A stretch of 23,806 nt of DNA. Source: Sulfurospirillum sp. UBA6810 (GTDB lineage Bacteria; Campylobacterota; Campylobacteria; Campylobacterales; Sulfurospirillaceae). The translations under genes were made by a program, and so were the position numbers. Below, in pieces: positions 13,324 to 21,140 of the stretch (its first letter is position 1; every line of letters begins with the position of its first letter). The stretch lies in assembly GCA_002469305.1 (NCBI GenBank), contig DKEY01000150.1, positions 1-23,806 of the forward strand, in the 5' to 3' direction. The notes under the pieces were generated by a model that saw only the letters and a list, made by a program, of their open reading frames with translations, was not told the DNA's origin and did not search any database.

Positions 13324-15846
13324 ATGAACAACAAGGTATATAAGCTCAGGGATATAGAAAAAATCCTCACTTATATACCGCCCATCTTTATATTTATCCT
13401 TGCTATCCTTATCGTCGTTATATCTTTTTTTGTTCTTGAACATAGGCAAAAAAGTGAAGTAGCCCTCATCTTGCAAAAAATCAAATTGGAAGAAAATTTT
13501 AGATATAAAAATATCTTGGATACACACATACAAAAAGCAGATAAAGAGATATCTTTTTATCTCAATGATGTGGAAAAAACACTCAAAGAAGACCTCCATA
13601 CTCTCAAAGGGATAATTAAAGGCATCTCTTTATATAAGCAAGTAAGCATAAAAGATTTGAGTGTTTATATGCAAGAAGTAGAAAATAAAAATGATATCAA
13701 TTTTGTTATATTTGATAAAAACTATAACGTTCTTTATGGCAATAAGAGGGCAAAAGATATACAAGAGTTGATATTTAGTGAATCAAGCGATAAAAAACAC
13801 TTGCAAATTTCCCTTATGTATATAGCCTCTCAAGGAGCTGTCTCTTCTCATAGATGGAAAAATGAGGTAGATAATACTATCCAAGTAAGCTACTTTAACA
13901 AAATTGCAGAAAACGACTGGTACATAGGTGCTTTCTCTTCCATAGATAGTTTGAAAAATTTAACTTCAAATATATTTTTGCAAGGCATCAGAGAGTCCTC
14001 TTATGATGATTACTATCTCTGGCTTTATGACTTAGATAGCAAAAAGATATTTAATCTTGAGGGGCGTAAAAAGTGGCAAATCTCCATAAAACCCTCAGCC
14101 AACTATATACAACATACTTACGAAAAGTATTTTTTAAGTGTTGGTTTAGTCCCCATAGAAGGGGTTAGTGGAGAACTTTTAAAATATAAAATCAAAGATA
14201 TCCAAAATGAATATAAAAAACAGTACCGCTTGCTTTTTATCGTTGTTTTGATAACTACTTTGGTACTTATCTCTTCGACTACACTCTTTGCCAACTTTAT
14301 CAAAAAAATATTTTCTACTCACAACAAAAGACTTGAAAACAAAAATAGACTCCTCAATGTATGGAAAGAGCGATTTGAACTCGCTGTCATCGCTTCAAAT
14401 GATGGACTTTGGGATACAAACTTTCAAACCAATAAAACATTTTTCTCAAAAAAATGGCTAGACATGCTGGGCTATGAAACAGGCGATATCACAAGCTATG
14501 AGCAGTGGTTTTCTCTTATCCATAAAGATGATAGAGCCTTCGTAAATAGCATTTTAAGCGAACATGTCAATAACAAAAAAGTAGAACATATCATCTGCGA
14601 ATACAGACTAAAAACAAAGCAAAACAAATATAAATGGGTCTTAGCTCGTGGAAAAGTTTTTTTGAACAAAGATGGTACTCCAAAAAGACTTTTGATGATG
14701 AGTATGGATATTGATGAGAGAAAAAGAGTTGCAAAAGATTTGAAAGATACAGAGTTGCTTGTTTCAGATGGGCAGATTATCGTACTTAGAGCAAAAAACA
14801 GTGAAAACCTCGAAATTCTTTATGTCTCAAACAGTATCAAAATCTATGGCTACAGCAAAGAAGATTTTTTAGAAAAAGGTCTTCGCTACTTGGATATCAT
14901 CCATGATGACGATAAAGATGAAGTTATGGCTTCACTGCATGCACACATAAACCAAGGGTTCAAAGACTTTTCAAAAAGTTACAAAATCATCACTAAAAGT
15001 GGAGAGATACGCTGGGTGTTTAACCGTATGCTTTTTATAAAAGATGACTTTGGAAACATCACCAACCTCTTTGGTTACATCTACGATATAACAGCACTAA
15101 AACAAAGCGAGACAGAACTCTCTTTTTTAGTTTCACAAGAGGTTGAAAAAAATCAAGCAAAAGAGAGACTTCTCATACAACAAAACAAACTCGCAGCGAT
15201 GGGAGAAATGATAGGCTCCATCGCACACCAGTGGAGGCAACCGCTCAATAACATCTCTCTTATCCTTCACTTTATCAAAGACAACTTTAAAACACTCCCT
15301 GAAAATAGTTTGAAAAAGTATGTTGAAAATGCAAAAGAACAGATAGAGTACATGTCACAAACTATTGATGATTTTAGAAACTTTTACAAACCTTCAAAAA
15401 ATAAAGAAAATTTTGATGTAAAATCTGCCATAAACGCCTCTGTATCCATACTTCAATCGCAATTTCAAAAAAACAATATATCTTTACATGTAAGGGGTGA
15501 AAGTTTTAAGATTTATGGACATGAAAATGAATTTAAACAAGCTATTTTAAATATTCTTGCAAATGCCCTAGATGCCATCAAAGTAAGTAAGCCCGAAACT
15601 CCTTGGATTATGATAGATTTGCACCAAAACACTATTGAACTCTCCAACAATGGGGGACAAGCCTCAAAAGAAGTTTTAGAGAGAATGTTTGAGCCTTACT
15701 TTACAACAAAATTTGAAAATAAAGGAACAGGCATAGGACTTTATATGACTAAAACTATCCTTGAAAACATAGAGGCAACTATCAAAGTACACAACACAAA
15801 AGAAGGAGTTTTATTTACAATCGTTACAAAGCAAAATGATAAATAA
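13324..15846 (+). CDS. Membrane PAS-PAS sensor histidine kinase
   Basis: An 840-residue protein. TM1 (about 18-38) and TM2 (about 302-326) enclose a periplasmic Cache-like region, with INFVIFDKNYNVLYG in its core. Two PAS domains follow (about 345-470 with SNDGLWD, and 475-605 with YGYSKEDF), then the kinase core. The phosphoacceptor is H635 in GSIAHQWRQPLN, a form common in Campylobacterota and deltaproteobacteria. The ATPase domain has the N box (AILNILANALDAI), SNNGG, FEPYFTTK and GTGIGLYMTK. No receiver domain is attached and no regulator is adjacent. It follows the cyclase after five bases with no ribosome binding site of its own, so it is probably translationally coupled. One TTACATGTAA lies at 15484. 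Confidence 0.9.
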   Translation: MNNKVYKLRDIEKILTYIPPIFIFILAILIVVISFFVLEHRQKSEVALILQKIKLEENFRYKNILDTHIQKADKEISFYLNDVEKTLKEDLHTLKGIIKGISLYKQVSIKDLSVYMQEVENKNDINFVIFDKNYNVLYGNKRAKDIQELIFSESSDKKHLQISLMYIASQGAVSSHRWKNEVDNTIQVSYFNKIAENDWYIGAFSSIDSLKNLTSNIFLQGIRESSYDDYYLWLYDLDSKKIFNLEGRKKWQISIKPSANYIQHTYEKYFLSVGLVPIEGVSGELLKYKIKDIQNEYKKQYRLLFIVVLITTLVLISSTTLFANFIKKIFSTHNKRLENKNRLLNVWKERFELAVIASNDGLWDTNFQTNKTFFSKKWLDMLGYETGDITSYEQWFSLIHKDDRAFVNSILSEHVNNKKVEHIICEYRLKTKQNKYKWVLARGKVFLNKDGTPKRLLMMSMDIDERKRVAKDLKDTELLVSDGQIIVLRAKNSENLEILYVSNSIKIYGYSKEDFLEKGLRYLDIIHDDDKDEVMASLHAHINQGFKDFSKSYKIITKSGEIRWVFNRMLFIKDDFGNITNLFGYIYDITALKQSETELSFLVSQEVEKNQAKERLLIQQNKLAAMGEMIGSIAHQWRQPLNNISLILHFIKDNFKTLPENSLKKYVENAKEQIEYMSQTIDDFRNFYKPSKNKENFDVKSAINASVSILQSQFQKNNISLHVRGESFKIYGHENEFKQAILNILANALDAIKVSKPETPWIMIDLHQNTIELSNNGGQASKEVLERMFEPYFTTKFENKGTGIGLYMTKTILENIEATIKVHNTKEGVLFTIVTKQNDK

Positions 15847-15921
15847 AAAACTTTTATATAAAAAAATAATCTTTTATGGATAATTTTGTTAGAATAAGAG
15901 GATTTTACTTTAGGCTATGGA

Positions 15922-18216
15922 ATGAAAAATACAAAAGCTTTTTTTATTGTTACTTTTATACTCCTAAGTGCTGCTATATTTGTACTTTTTGATTACAAAC
16001 ACAATCAAGAGTTAAAGTCCATACTAGAACAAAGAACCTCTTTAGTAAACCTCGAGTTTAACTCCATCTACAACAAGTATAAAACCCTCTCTTCTCATAT
16101 CTTTCGTAGCGATGTAAACAAACCTTTTATCCTAGAACTTTATGCAAAAGCAAAAGATGCATCTCCAAAGGAGAAAGCGCTGATGAGAGAAAAACTTTAT
16201 GAACACTATAAAGAACTCTATGAGATTTTGAAATCTACTTTACATGTAAGACAGTTTCATTTTCATTTGCCAAACAATGATAGCTTTTTGAGGATGCATA
16301 AACCTGAACGATTTGGAGACAATCTCACTTTTATAAGAGATACGGTTGCCTATACAAACAAGTTTAAAAAACCCATAGATGGTTTTGAAGAAGGTCGTAT
16401 CTTCAACGGCTTTAGATTTGTATATCCCATGTTTTATAACAACGAACACATAGGAAGTGTAGAAATTTCCTTTAGTGCCTATGCCATTATCTTGGATATG
16501 ATTAAAGATTATAACTTGGCTTCAAACCTGCTCATCAACACTGAAGTAGTAAATACAAAAGTTTTCGATGGAGAGAGGATAAACTATATAAATTCGCCGA
16601 TAGAGGGCTACTCGCTAGATAGTGAAATCATGCAAAAAATAGATGAAAAATACAAAAAAAGCCATAGCTTATCTACGCAAACTATAAGCCTCATACAAAA
16701 AAACATCCCTCTTGGCAAAAACACTTCTATCTATGATACAAACTTAAAAGAGATTATCACCATTCTTCCTCTTAAAAATCCTATTTCAAACTCTTTTACT
16801 TCAGCTTTTATCTCAAGAAGTGATGCAACCTCTATCTTAACAAGTATTAAAATATTTTATATGTTAGTTGTATCAAATATACTTTTTTTAGCACTTATCC
16901 TCATAGCTTTGTATATAAAAATCAACTCCGAACAAAAGATAAAAGCTCAAAAAGAGAAAATTCTAGCTATCTTTAACTCCCAATCCATCATCACAATCAT
17001 TACAGATGGAGTAAAAATACAAGATGTCAATCGTGCATTTTTTGAATTTTTTACGCAATTTTCTTCTCTTGAAAGTTTGCAAAAAGAGCAAAATTGTATC
17101 TGTGATTTATTTGAAGATATAGAAGAAGAAAACTATATAACACATAAAGATAAAGAAAATGGAGCGTGGCTCAATACTCTTTTAAAAACAACTTCAAAAG
17201 AAAGACAGAAAGTGTGTATTGTGCAAGATGGAGGAACACATCACTTTGCTATCAGTGCCCAAGCTGTTCAATATCCAAATATAGAAGCAGAGATTGATGA
17301 AAATTACTATGTTATCTCCTTGATGGATATAACAAATGAAGTAGTGATGGCACAAAACATCAATAATATCATCAATTTCCAAGACAATATGCTCGTTATC
17401 CTAGACCATAACTTAGAACTTACCTATGCAAATAAAAAATTTCTAAGTCTCTTTTTTGCCCATAGTGTAGAAGAGTTTAACAAAGAATTTGCCTCTTTTA
17501 ATGAGATTTTTATAACACACCAAGAGTACTTTCACTCACAAGACAAAACAAATTGGATTTATGAGTTAATTGAACTTGATGAGAGTAGACGGATAGTATC
17601 TATCGTTGATGAAGAAGACTACTCTGCAAAAGCATTTCTAATCAACCCAACGTATATCAGAGAATCCAATTCATGGATATGCTCCTTTACCGAATACACA
17701 AAACTCGCTATCAAAGCTCAAACTCTTTCAAAAAGAGTCTATACTGATGAGCTTACAAAAATCGCTAATCGTGCTAAATTTAATGAAGAATTACTCCGAG
17801 AGATAAGTTTTTACAAAAGATACGATACTGATTTTTGTATCGTTCTTTTAGATATAGACCACTTTAAAAAAGTAAATGATATCTATGGACACAGTACTGG
17901 TGATGAGATTTTAGTACACTTAAGCAATATCGTTACAAAAAGCATAAGAAATACTGATTTATTTGCAAGATGGGGTGGAGAAGAGTTTGTTATACTCTTA
18001 CATCAAACAACTCTGGAAGATACTACACAAGTGGTTGAAAATTTACGAAAAAATATCGAAAACACAACTTTTGTAAAAGATATAAAGATTACATGTAGCT
18101 TTGGTATCACACAAATTAAAGCAGAGGATACGAAAGAGAGTCTGTTTGAGAGAGCTGATGAAGCACTCTATGAAGCAAAGAAAACTGGGCGTAATCGTTT
18201 TTGTATAAAAGACTAG
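15922..18216 (+). CDS. dCache_3 membrane sensor diguanylate cyclase
   Basis: A 764-residue protein. TM1 (about 7-25) is followed by a large periplasmic domain (about 35-290) with the dCache_3 hallmark HFHLPNNDSFLRMHKPERFG, then GFEEGR...GFRFVYPM and HIGSVEISFS. TM2 lies near 312-332. The cytoplasmic part has two weak PAS-like regions and a C-terminal GGDEF domain: LDIDHFKKVND, GGEEF (685-689) and an RxxD inhibitory site (R676-D679). It should make c-di-GMP in response to an extracytoplasmic ligand. The start at 15922 has only a weak TTTAGG upstream. Its stop codon lies inside a hairpin shared with the converging chemoreceptor gene. Confidence 0.9.
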   Translation: MKNTKAFFIVTFILLSAAIFVLFDYKHNQELKSILEQRTSLVNLEFNSIYNKYKTLSSHIFRSDVNKPFILELYAKAKDASPKEKALMREKLYEHYKELYEILKSTLHVRQFHFHLPNNDSFLRMHKPERFGDNLTFIRDTVAYTNKFKKPIDGFEEGRIFNGFRFVYPMFYNNEHIGSVEISFSAYAIILDMIKDYNLASNLLINTEVVNTKVFDGERINYINSPIEGYSLDSEIMQKIDEKYKKSHSLSTQTISLIQKNIPLGKNTSIYDTNLKEIITILPLKNPISNSFTSAFISRSDATSILTSIKIFYMLVVSNILFLALILIALYIKINSEQKIKAQKEKILAIFNSQSIITIITDGVKIQDVNRAFFEFFTQFSSLESLQKEQNCICDLFEDIEEENYITHKDKENGAWLNTLLKTTSKERQKVCIVQDGGTHHFAISAQAVQYPNIEAEIDENYYVISLMDITNEVVMAQNINNIINFQDNMLVILDHNLELTYANKKFLSLFFAHSVEEFNKEFASFNEIFITHQEYFHSQDKTNWIYELIELDESRRIVSIVDEEDYSAKAFLINPTYIRESNSWICSFTEYTKLAIKAQTLSKRVYTDELTKIANRAKFNEELLREISFYKRYDTDFCIVLLDIDHFKKVNDIYGHSTGDEILVHLSNIVTKSIRNTDLFARWGGEEFVILLHQTTLEDTTQVVENLRKNIENTTFVKDIKITCSFGITQIKAEDTKESLFERADEALYEAKKTGRNRFCIKD

Positions 18217-18238
18217 GAAATCAAACCTAGCCTTTTAT
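18205..18238. terminator. Bidirectional terminator between the cyclase and chemoreceptor genes
   Basis: The stem ATAAAAG-CTAGG / CCTAG-CTTTTAT has one internal A/C mismatch (G-U wobble on the other strand) and an 8-nt loop. The cyclase stop TAG (18214-18216) is inside the stem. U-rich tails on both strands suit both converging transcripts. Confidence 0.75.
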
Positions 18239-18244
18239 CTTTTA

Positions 18245-19714
18245 TTATAAAGCTTCTGCCGTTTTTATAACTGATGACTCTTTGAGCATATTGTCTATTG
18301 TTACAAAAAACTTCTTACTGTTTTCTTCCATCGTATAGATATTTGCTATGACTTGTTCTTGTTCATCTAAGAGATTTGTTGTTGTCTGCTTGAGTAGATT
18401 GATACTATCGGTTATACTTTTATGCAACTCTTGATGAGGCAAAGCTAAAAGTTTATAGCTTTTTGTATCCCCAAACATCTTTTCACCATCACCTCCATGC
18501 CACTTACCAACTCTACATGTAGTGTGGTCTCCAAACTCATTATGAGTGTCATTTGAGTAAATTGTACTGTATGCATTTGATTTAAAGATAGCATGGTCTA
18601 TCTTTGCCAAAGTAACAAATACGGTAGCTTGGATAGCATTTATACTTTTTGAAGACCTATCAGATTGCGTTAAAAGTGTATCAAAAGTCGTACTTAAGAT
18701 GCCCATAGTTTTACTTGATTCATCTGCATCTTCTTTCATTTGCTGTGCACTTTGTGCTATCTCTGCACTCTCTTTTTGTAGCATATCGATAGAGACCCCT
18801 ATCTCAGAAGTTGCTTTTTGTGTTGTCTCAGCAAGTTTTCTTACCTCTTCAGCAACAACAGCAAATCCACGCCCATGCTCTCCTGCACGTGCTGCTTCTA
18901 TGGCAGCATTGAGGGCAAGCAGGTTTGTCTTATCTGCGATATCATCGATAATTTCAACAACATTTGATATCTCTTCACTTCTTTGTGCCAAAACACCAAT
19001 ACTTCTTTCATTTTGATTGACTATATCTATGAGTGATTCTATCTTTTTGATAGTTCCTTTAAGCGTTTCATAGCTACCACGAGCCTCATATGCTGAAGCT
19101 TCCCCTTCACTTGAAATATCTCTTAGCTTATCTACTATCTTTGTTAAGTCATTTTGTACAGTTGTAAAATCATTTGAACTGCCACTTATCTCAGCTAGCT
19201 TAGCGTTTAGTGTGTTTCTTGCTATATGTTCATGTGTCGTTTTCATAGCTTCTACTGCTTTATTTACCATATTTACTTGGTCTCTAAACTCCCCATGCAT
19301 CCCTTTTTTCAAGATTTTACGGCTAAAGTCTTCATTGGATGCTGCTTGAATCGCTGCTTTTATCTCTTTTGTCACAAGCTCAAAATTATCTAAAAGTGAG
19401 TTCATGTTTGAACAAAGAGTTTTTAACTCTCCGCCATCTTTGATATTGACGATACGACCATTTAATTTTCCGTGTTCACTGTCTTTTACGATACTAGCGA
19501 GTGAGCGAACTGTGTGTTGGACTTTTCTTATGCTTATAAACATAAACCAACCTATACCAAAGTTGATAAAATTGAGCACTTGAATCCAGTGAAATCCATT
19601 GTTATATACTTCTAGTATAAATGCGATTGCAAAAACACTAAGTGAAATTATATTTGCGTGTTGTAATTTATCTAGTGAAGAAAATTTATTCGAAAGAGAG
19701 GATAAATTTATCAT
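18245..19714 (-). CDS. Chemoreceptor (CetA-like MCP) with C-terminal CZB zinc-binding domain
   Basis: A 489-residue protein. Two membrane helices near the N-terminus (about 22-63) are separated by only a few residues, so there is no periplasmic ligand domain. A HAMP-like region follows, then a classic MCP signalling tip (DKTNLLALNAAIEAARAGEH, then GRGFAVVAEEVRKLA). The C-terminal 120 residues form a CZB domain. Likely zinc ligands are H374 (KIDHAIFK), C400 (HTTCRVGKW), and H427 and H431 (LPHQELH). The start overlaps the stop of the PAS gene by 29 bp, and AAAGG lies seven bases upstream. With that PAS protein it forms a split Aer-like receptor of the CetA/CetB kind known from C. jejuni energy taxis. 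I am not aware of a CZB domain on C. jejuni CetA. Confidence 0.88.
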   Translation of the reverse strand: MINLSSLSNKFSSLDKLQHANIISLSVFAIAFILEVYNNGFHWIQVLNFINFGIGWFMFISIRKVQHTVRSLASIVKDSEHGKLNGRIVNIKDGGELKTLCSNMNSLLDNFELVTKEIKAAIQAASNEDFSRKILKKGMHGEFRDQVNMVNKAVEAMKTTHEHIARNTLNAKLAEISGSSNDFTTVQNDLTKIVDKLRDISSEGEASAYEARGSYETLKGTIKKIESLIDIVNQNERSIGVLAQRSEEISNVVEIIDDIADKTNLLALNAAIEAARAGEHGRGFAVVAEEVRKLAETTQKATSEIGVSIDMLQKESAEIAQSAQQMKEDADESSKTMGILSTTFDTLLTQSDRSSKSINAIQATVFVTLAKIDHAIFKSNAYSTIYSNDTHNEFGDHTTCRVGKWHGGDGEKMFGDTKSYKLLALPHQELHKSITDSINLLKQTTTNLLDEQEQVIANIYTMEENSKKFFVTIDNMLKESSVIKTAEAL

Positions 19715-20192
19715 ATGTAACCTTTAGTGATTTTAATGTTTCATCTAACACTCTAGCAGAAGCATCCATGCCGCCAGTTCTTTCTGCTTGTAACATTTTT
19801 TGATAGAGTGGTTCTACTATTTTTAAAGCTTCTCTACTAGGAGAGCGTCTTACTGAGTGGTAACCTATAATTCTTTTTGACTCAACATCCAATACAGGAG
19901 TGATATAAGCGTGAACCCAGTAGTATTTACCATCTTTTGCCCTATTTTTAACATACGCAAAAATCTCTTGTCCTTTTTGAGCACGATCCCAAAGCATTTT
20001 GAAAACTACTTTTGGCATATCTGGATGTCGCAGTATATTGTGAGGGGCACCTATAAGTTCTTCCTCTTTATAGCCTGAGATTTCTATAAAAGCGTCATTA
20101 CCATAGGTAATTTTACCTTTTGTATCTGTTTTAGACACGATAAAAATCTTTTCGCTAAAAGTTATCTCATCTCCATTAACTTTTATACTCAT
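19686..20192 (-). CDS. Aer/CetB-like PAS redox sensor
   Basis: A 168-residue soluble PAS protein. The core reads GKITYGNDAFIEISGYKEEEL, PHNILRHPDMP, then FAYVKNRAKDGKYYWVHAYITP and GYHSVRRSPSREALKIVEPLY. This closely follows the FAD-binding PAS domain of Aer and of CetB, including the YYWV strand and the ...VEPLY end. It probably senses redox state through FAD and passes the signal to the MCP encoded immediately downstream. GGAG lies about ten bases before the ATG, and a TAAAAT -10 lies on the minus strand at 20235-20240. The short acidic and helical tail (about 130-168) may contact the receptor. It is first in a two-gene operon. Confidence 0.86.
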   Translation of the reverse strand: MSIKVNGDEITFSEKIFIVSKTDTKGKITYGNDAFIEISGYKEEELIGAPHNILRHPDMPKVVFKMLWDRAQKGQEIFAYVKNRAKDGKYYWVHAYITPVLDVESKRIIGYHSVRRSPSREALKIVEPLYQKMLQAERTGGMDASARVLDETLKSLKVTYDKFILSFE

Positions 20193-20234
20193 TAACTTGA
20201 ATCTCCATTCATCAAAAAAACTATCAAACCTAGT

Positions 20235-20240
20235 ATTTTA
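20235..20240 (-). promoter_or_regulatory. Putative -10 box of the PAS-MCP operon
   Basis: TAAAAT on the minus strand, preceded by a T-rich stretch, lies about 43 bases upstream of the PAS gene start. Confidence 0.35.
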
Positions 20241-20308
20241 CAAAAAAAAACTTTTTTTAAGCAAAAACATATCATTATTTTGCAATATTTACAACTATTT
20301 TGACATTT

Positions 20309-20326
20309 TGTTATAATTTTATAACA
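20309..20326. promoter_or_regulatory. Perfect palindrome overlapping the regulator promoter
   Basis: TGTTATAA-TT-TTATAACA is an exact 8-2-8 inverted repeat. It contains a TATAAT (20312-20317) and starts three bases after a TTGACA (20300-20305). It sits 15 bases before the start of the response regulator gene at 20341. Binding here would block or reshape the promoter, so an (auto)regulatory operator is likely; the protein is unknown. Confidence 0.5.
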
Positions 20327-20340
20327 TAAAAAGAGGAACA

Positions 20341-21036
20341 ATGGCAAAAATCATAACAAGAGTAATGCTCGCAGAGGATGAAGAAGTAGCAAGGGATATA
20401 CTCAGTTTTTACCTCAATACAATTTTTGATGAAGTGGTAGTAGTAAAAGATGGATTAGAGGGTTTATACACATACAAAAAATATTTTGAAAAAGACATCT
20501 CTTTTGATTTGATTCTTACAGATATCAAAATGCCAAATATGGATGGCATGGAAATGCTTGAAAAGATATATCATATAAACGAAACACAAAAGTTCATCAT
20601 AGTATCTGCATATAAAGATGAAGATAAACTCTTAAAATCAATAGATTTAAAGGTTCTTGGATATTTCACAAAACCTCTCAATGTAGATAATGTCATGCAT
20701 CTTCTTAAAAAAGCAAAAACAGAAGTTTTAAAAGAAAAGAGTCTCCAAGAAGAACCTATAAAAATCAACTCTGTTTTTTCTTATAACATACAAGAAAAAC
20801 TTCTTTATGAAAAAAACTCTTTAGTAAATCTATCAAAAAAAGAGTCTCAGCTTTTAGAAGTTTTGGTACAAAATATAAAAAAAATCGTTACTCCAGAGGA
20901 GTTAAAGTCCTCATTATGGCCAGATAAAGAGACTTCTGATTCTACTTTGAGAACCGTTATGAAAAGACTCAAAGATAAAATCAAAACGAAAGATTTTATC
21001 ACTTCAAGAAAATCGCAAGGATACATAATAGAGTAA
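20341..21036 (+). CDS. OmpR/PhoB-type response regulator
   Basis: A 231-residue protein. The receiver domain (about 5-125) has the acidic pocket E12-D13, phosphoacceptor D61 in ILTDIKMP, S89 and the conserved K111 (YFTKPL). The C-terminal winged-helix domain (about 145-231) has LSKKESQLLEVLV and SDSTLRTVMKRLKDKI, ending RKSQGYIIE. AAGAGGAAC precedes the ATG. No kinase lies next to it. The nearest intact one is at 13324-15846, with three genes between. It lies 104 bases upstream of a TAXI-TRAP operon whose promoter has 11-bp direct repeats, so control of solute uptake is the likely role, as for other kinase/regulator-linked TRAP systems; this is inferred. Confidence 0.9.
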   Translation: MAKIITRVMLAEDEEVARDILSFYLNTIFDEVVVVKDGLEGLYTYKKYFEKDISFDLILTDIKMPNMDGMEMLEKIYHINETQKFIIVSAYKDEDKLLKSIDLKVLGYFTKPLNVDNVMHLLKKAKTEVLKEKSLQEEPIKINSVFSYNIQEKLLYEKNSLVNLSKKESQLLEVLVQNIKKIVTPEELKSSLWPDKETSDSTLRTVMKRLKDKIKTKDFITSRKSQGYIIE

Positions 21037-21075
21037 AAAAGTTACACATCAAGAATTTTACATCTATAAAAAGCA

Positions 21076-21112
21076 ACTTTTTTGAAACTTTTTTGAAACT
21101 TTAGCCTAAAAT
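21076..21112 (+). promoter_or_regulatory. 11-bp direct repeats and -10 box of the TRAP operon
   Basis: ACTTTTTTGAA occurs twice in exact tandem (21076-21086, 21087-21097), followed by a partial ACTTT (21098-21102). The -10 box TAAAAT follows at 21107-21112, and AAAGGAG lies before the ATG. Repeats in one-helical-turn phase at the -35 position are typical of OmpR-family activator sites. The AAAAAG-CAA-CTTTTT hairpin at 21068-21082 overlaps them and could be a weak terminator instead. Confidence 0.5.
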
Positions 21113-21140
21113 GGACTTATAAAATTAAAAGGAGTCCAAA

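Larger units (their letters stand above)
198..18522. repeat. Dispersed TACATGTA palindrome family (17 copies)
   Basis: The 8-base palindrome TACATGTA starts at 199, 538, 1630, 2467, 3439, 3906, 6264, 6988, 7576, 10013, 10750, 10886, 11438, 15485, 16241, 18090 and 18514. Eight copies are the full TTACATGTAA (198, 2466, 6263, 10012, 10749, 11437, 15484, 16240), and all but one of the rest match nine of ten bases. Fifteen copies are in coding regions: nine read Leu-His-Val, four read Thr-Cys or equivalent, and two read Tyr-Met-Tyr, so all three frames are used. Two are intergenic (3906, 10750). Assuming about 35% GC, about one copy would be expected by chance in a window this size. The function is unknown. 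Confidence 0.85.

Noticed and set aside
18699..19016. Serine-rich 105-residue open frame opposite the MCP signalling domain
   Set aside because: It is the antisense reading of the conserved MCP hairpin and has no independent support.
18220..20233. 11-base direct repeat ATCAAACCTAG flanking the PAS-MCP operon (18220-18230 and 20223-20233)
   Set aside because: Many 11-base matches are expected by chance in a window of this size. The left copy is part of a terminator stem, and no integrase or other sign of mobility is nearby.
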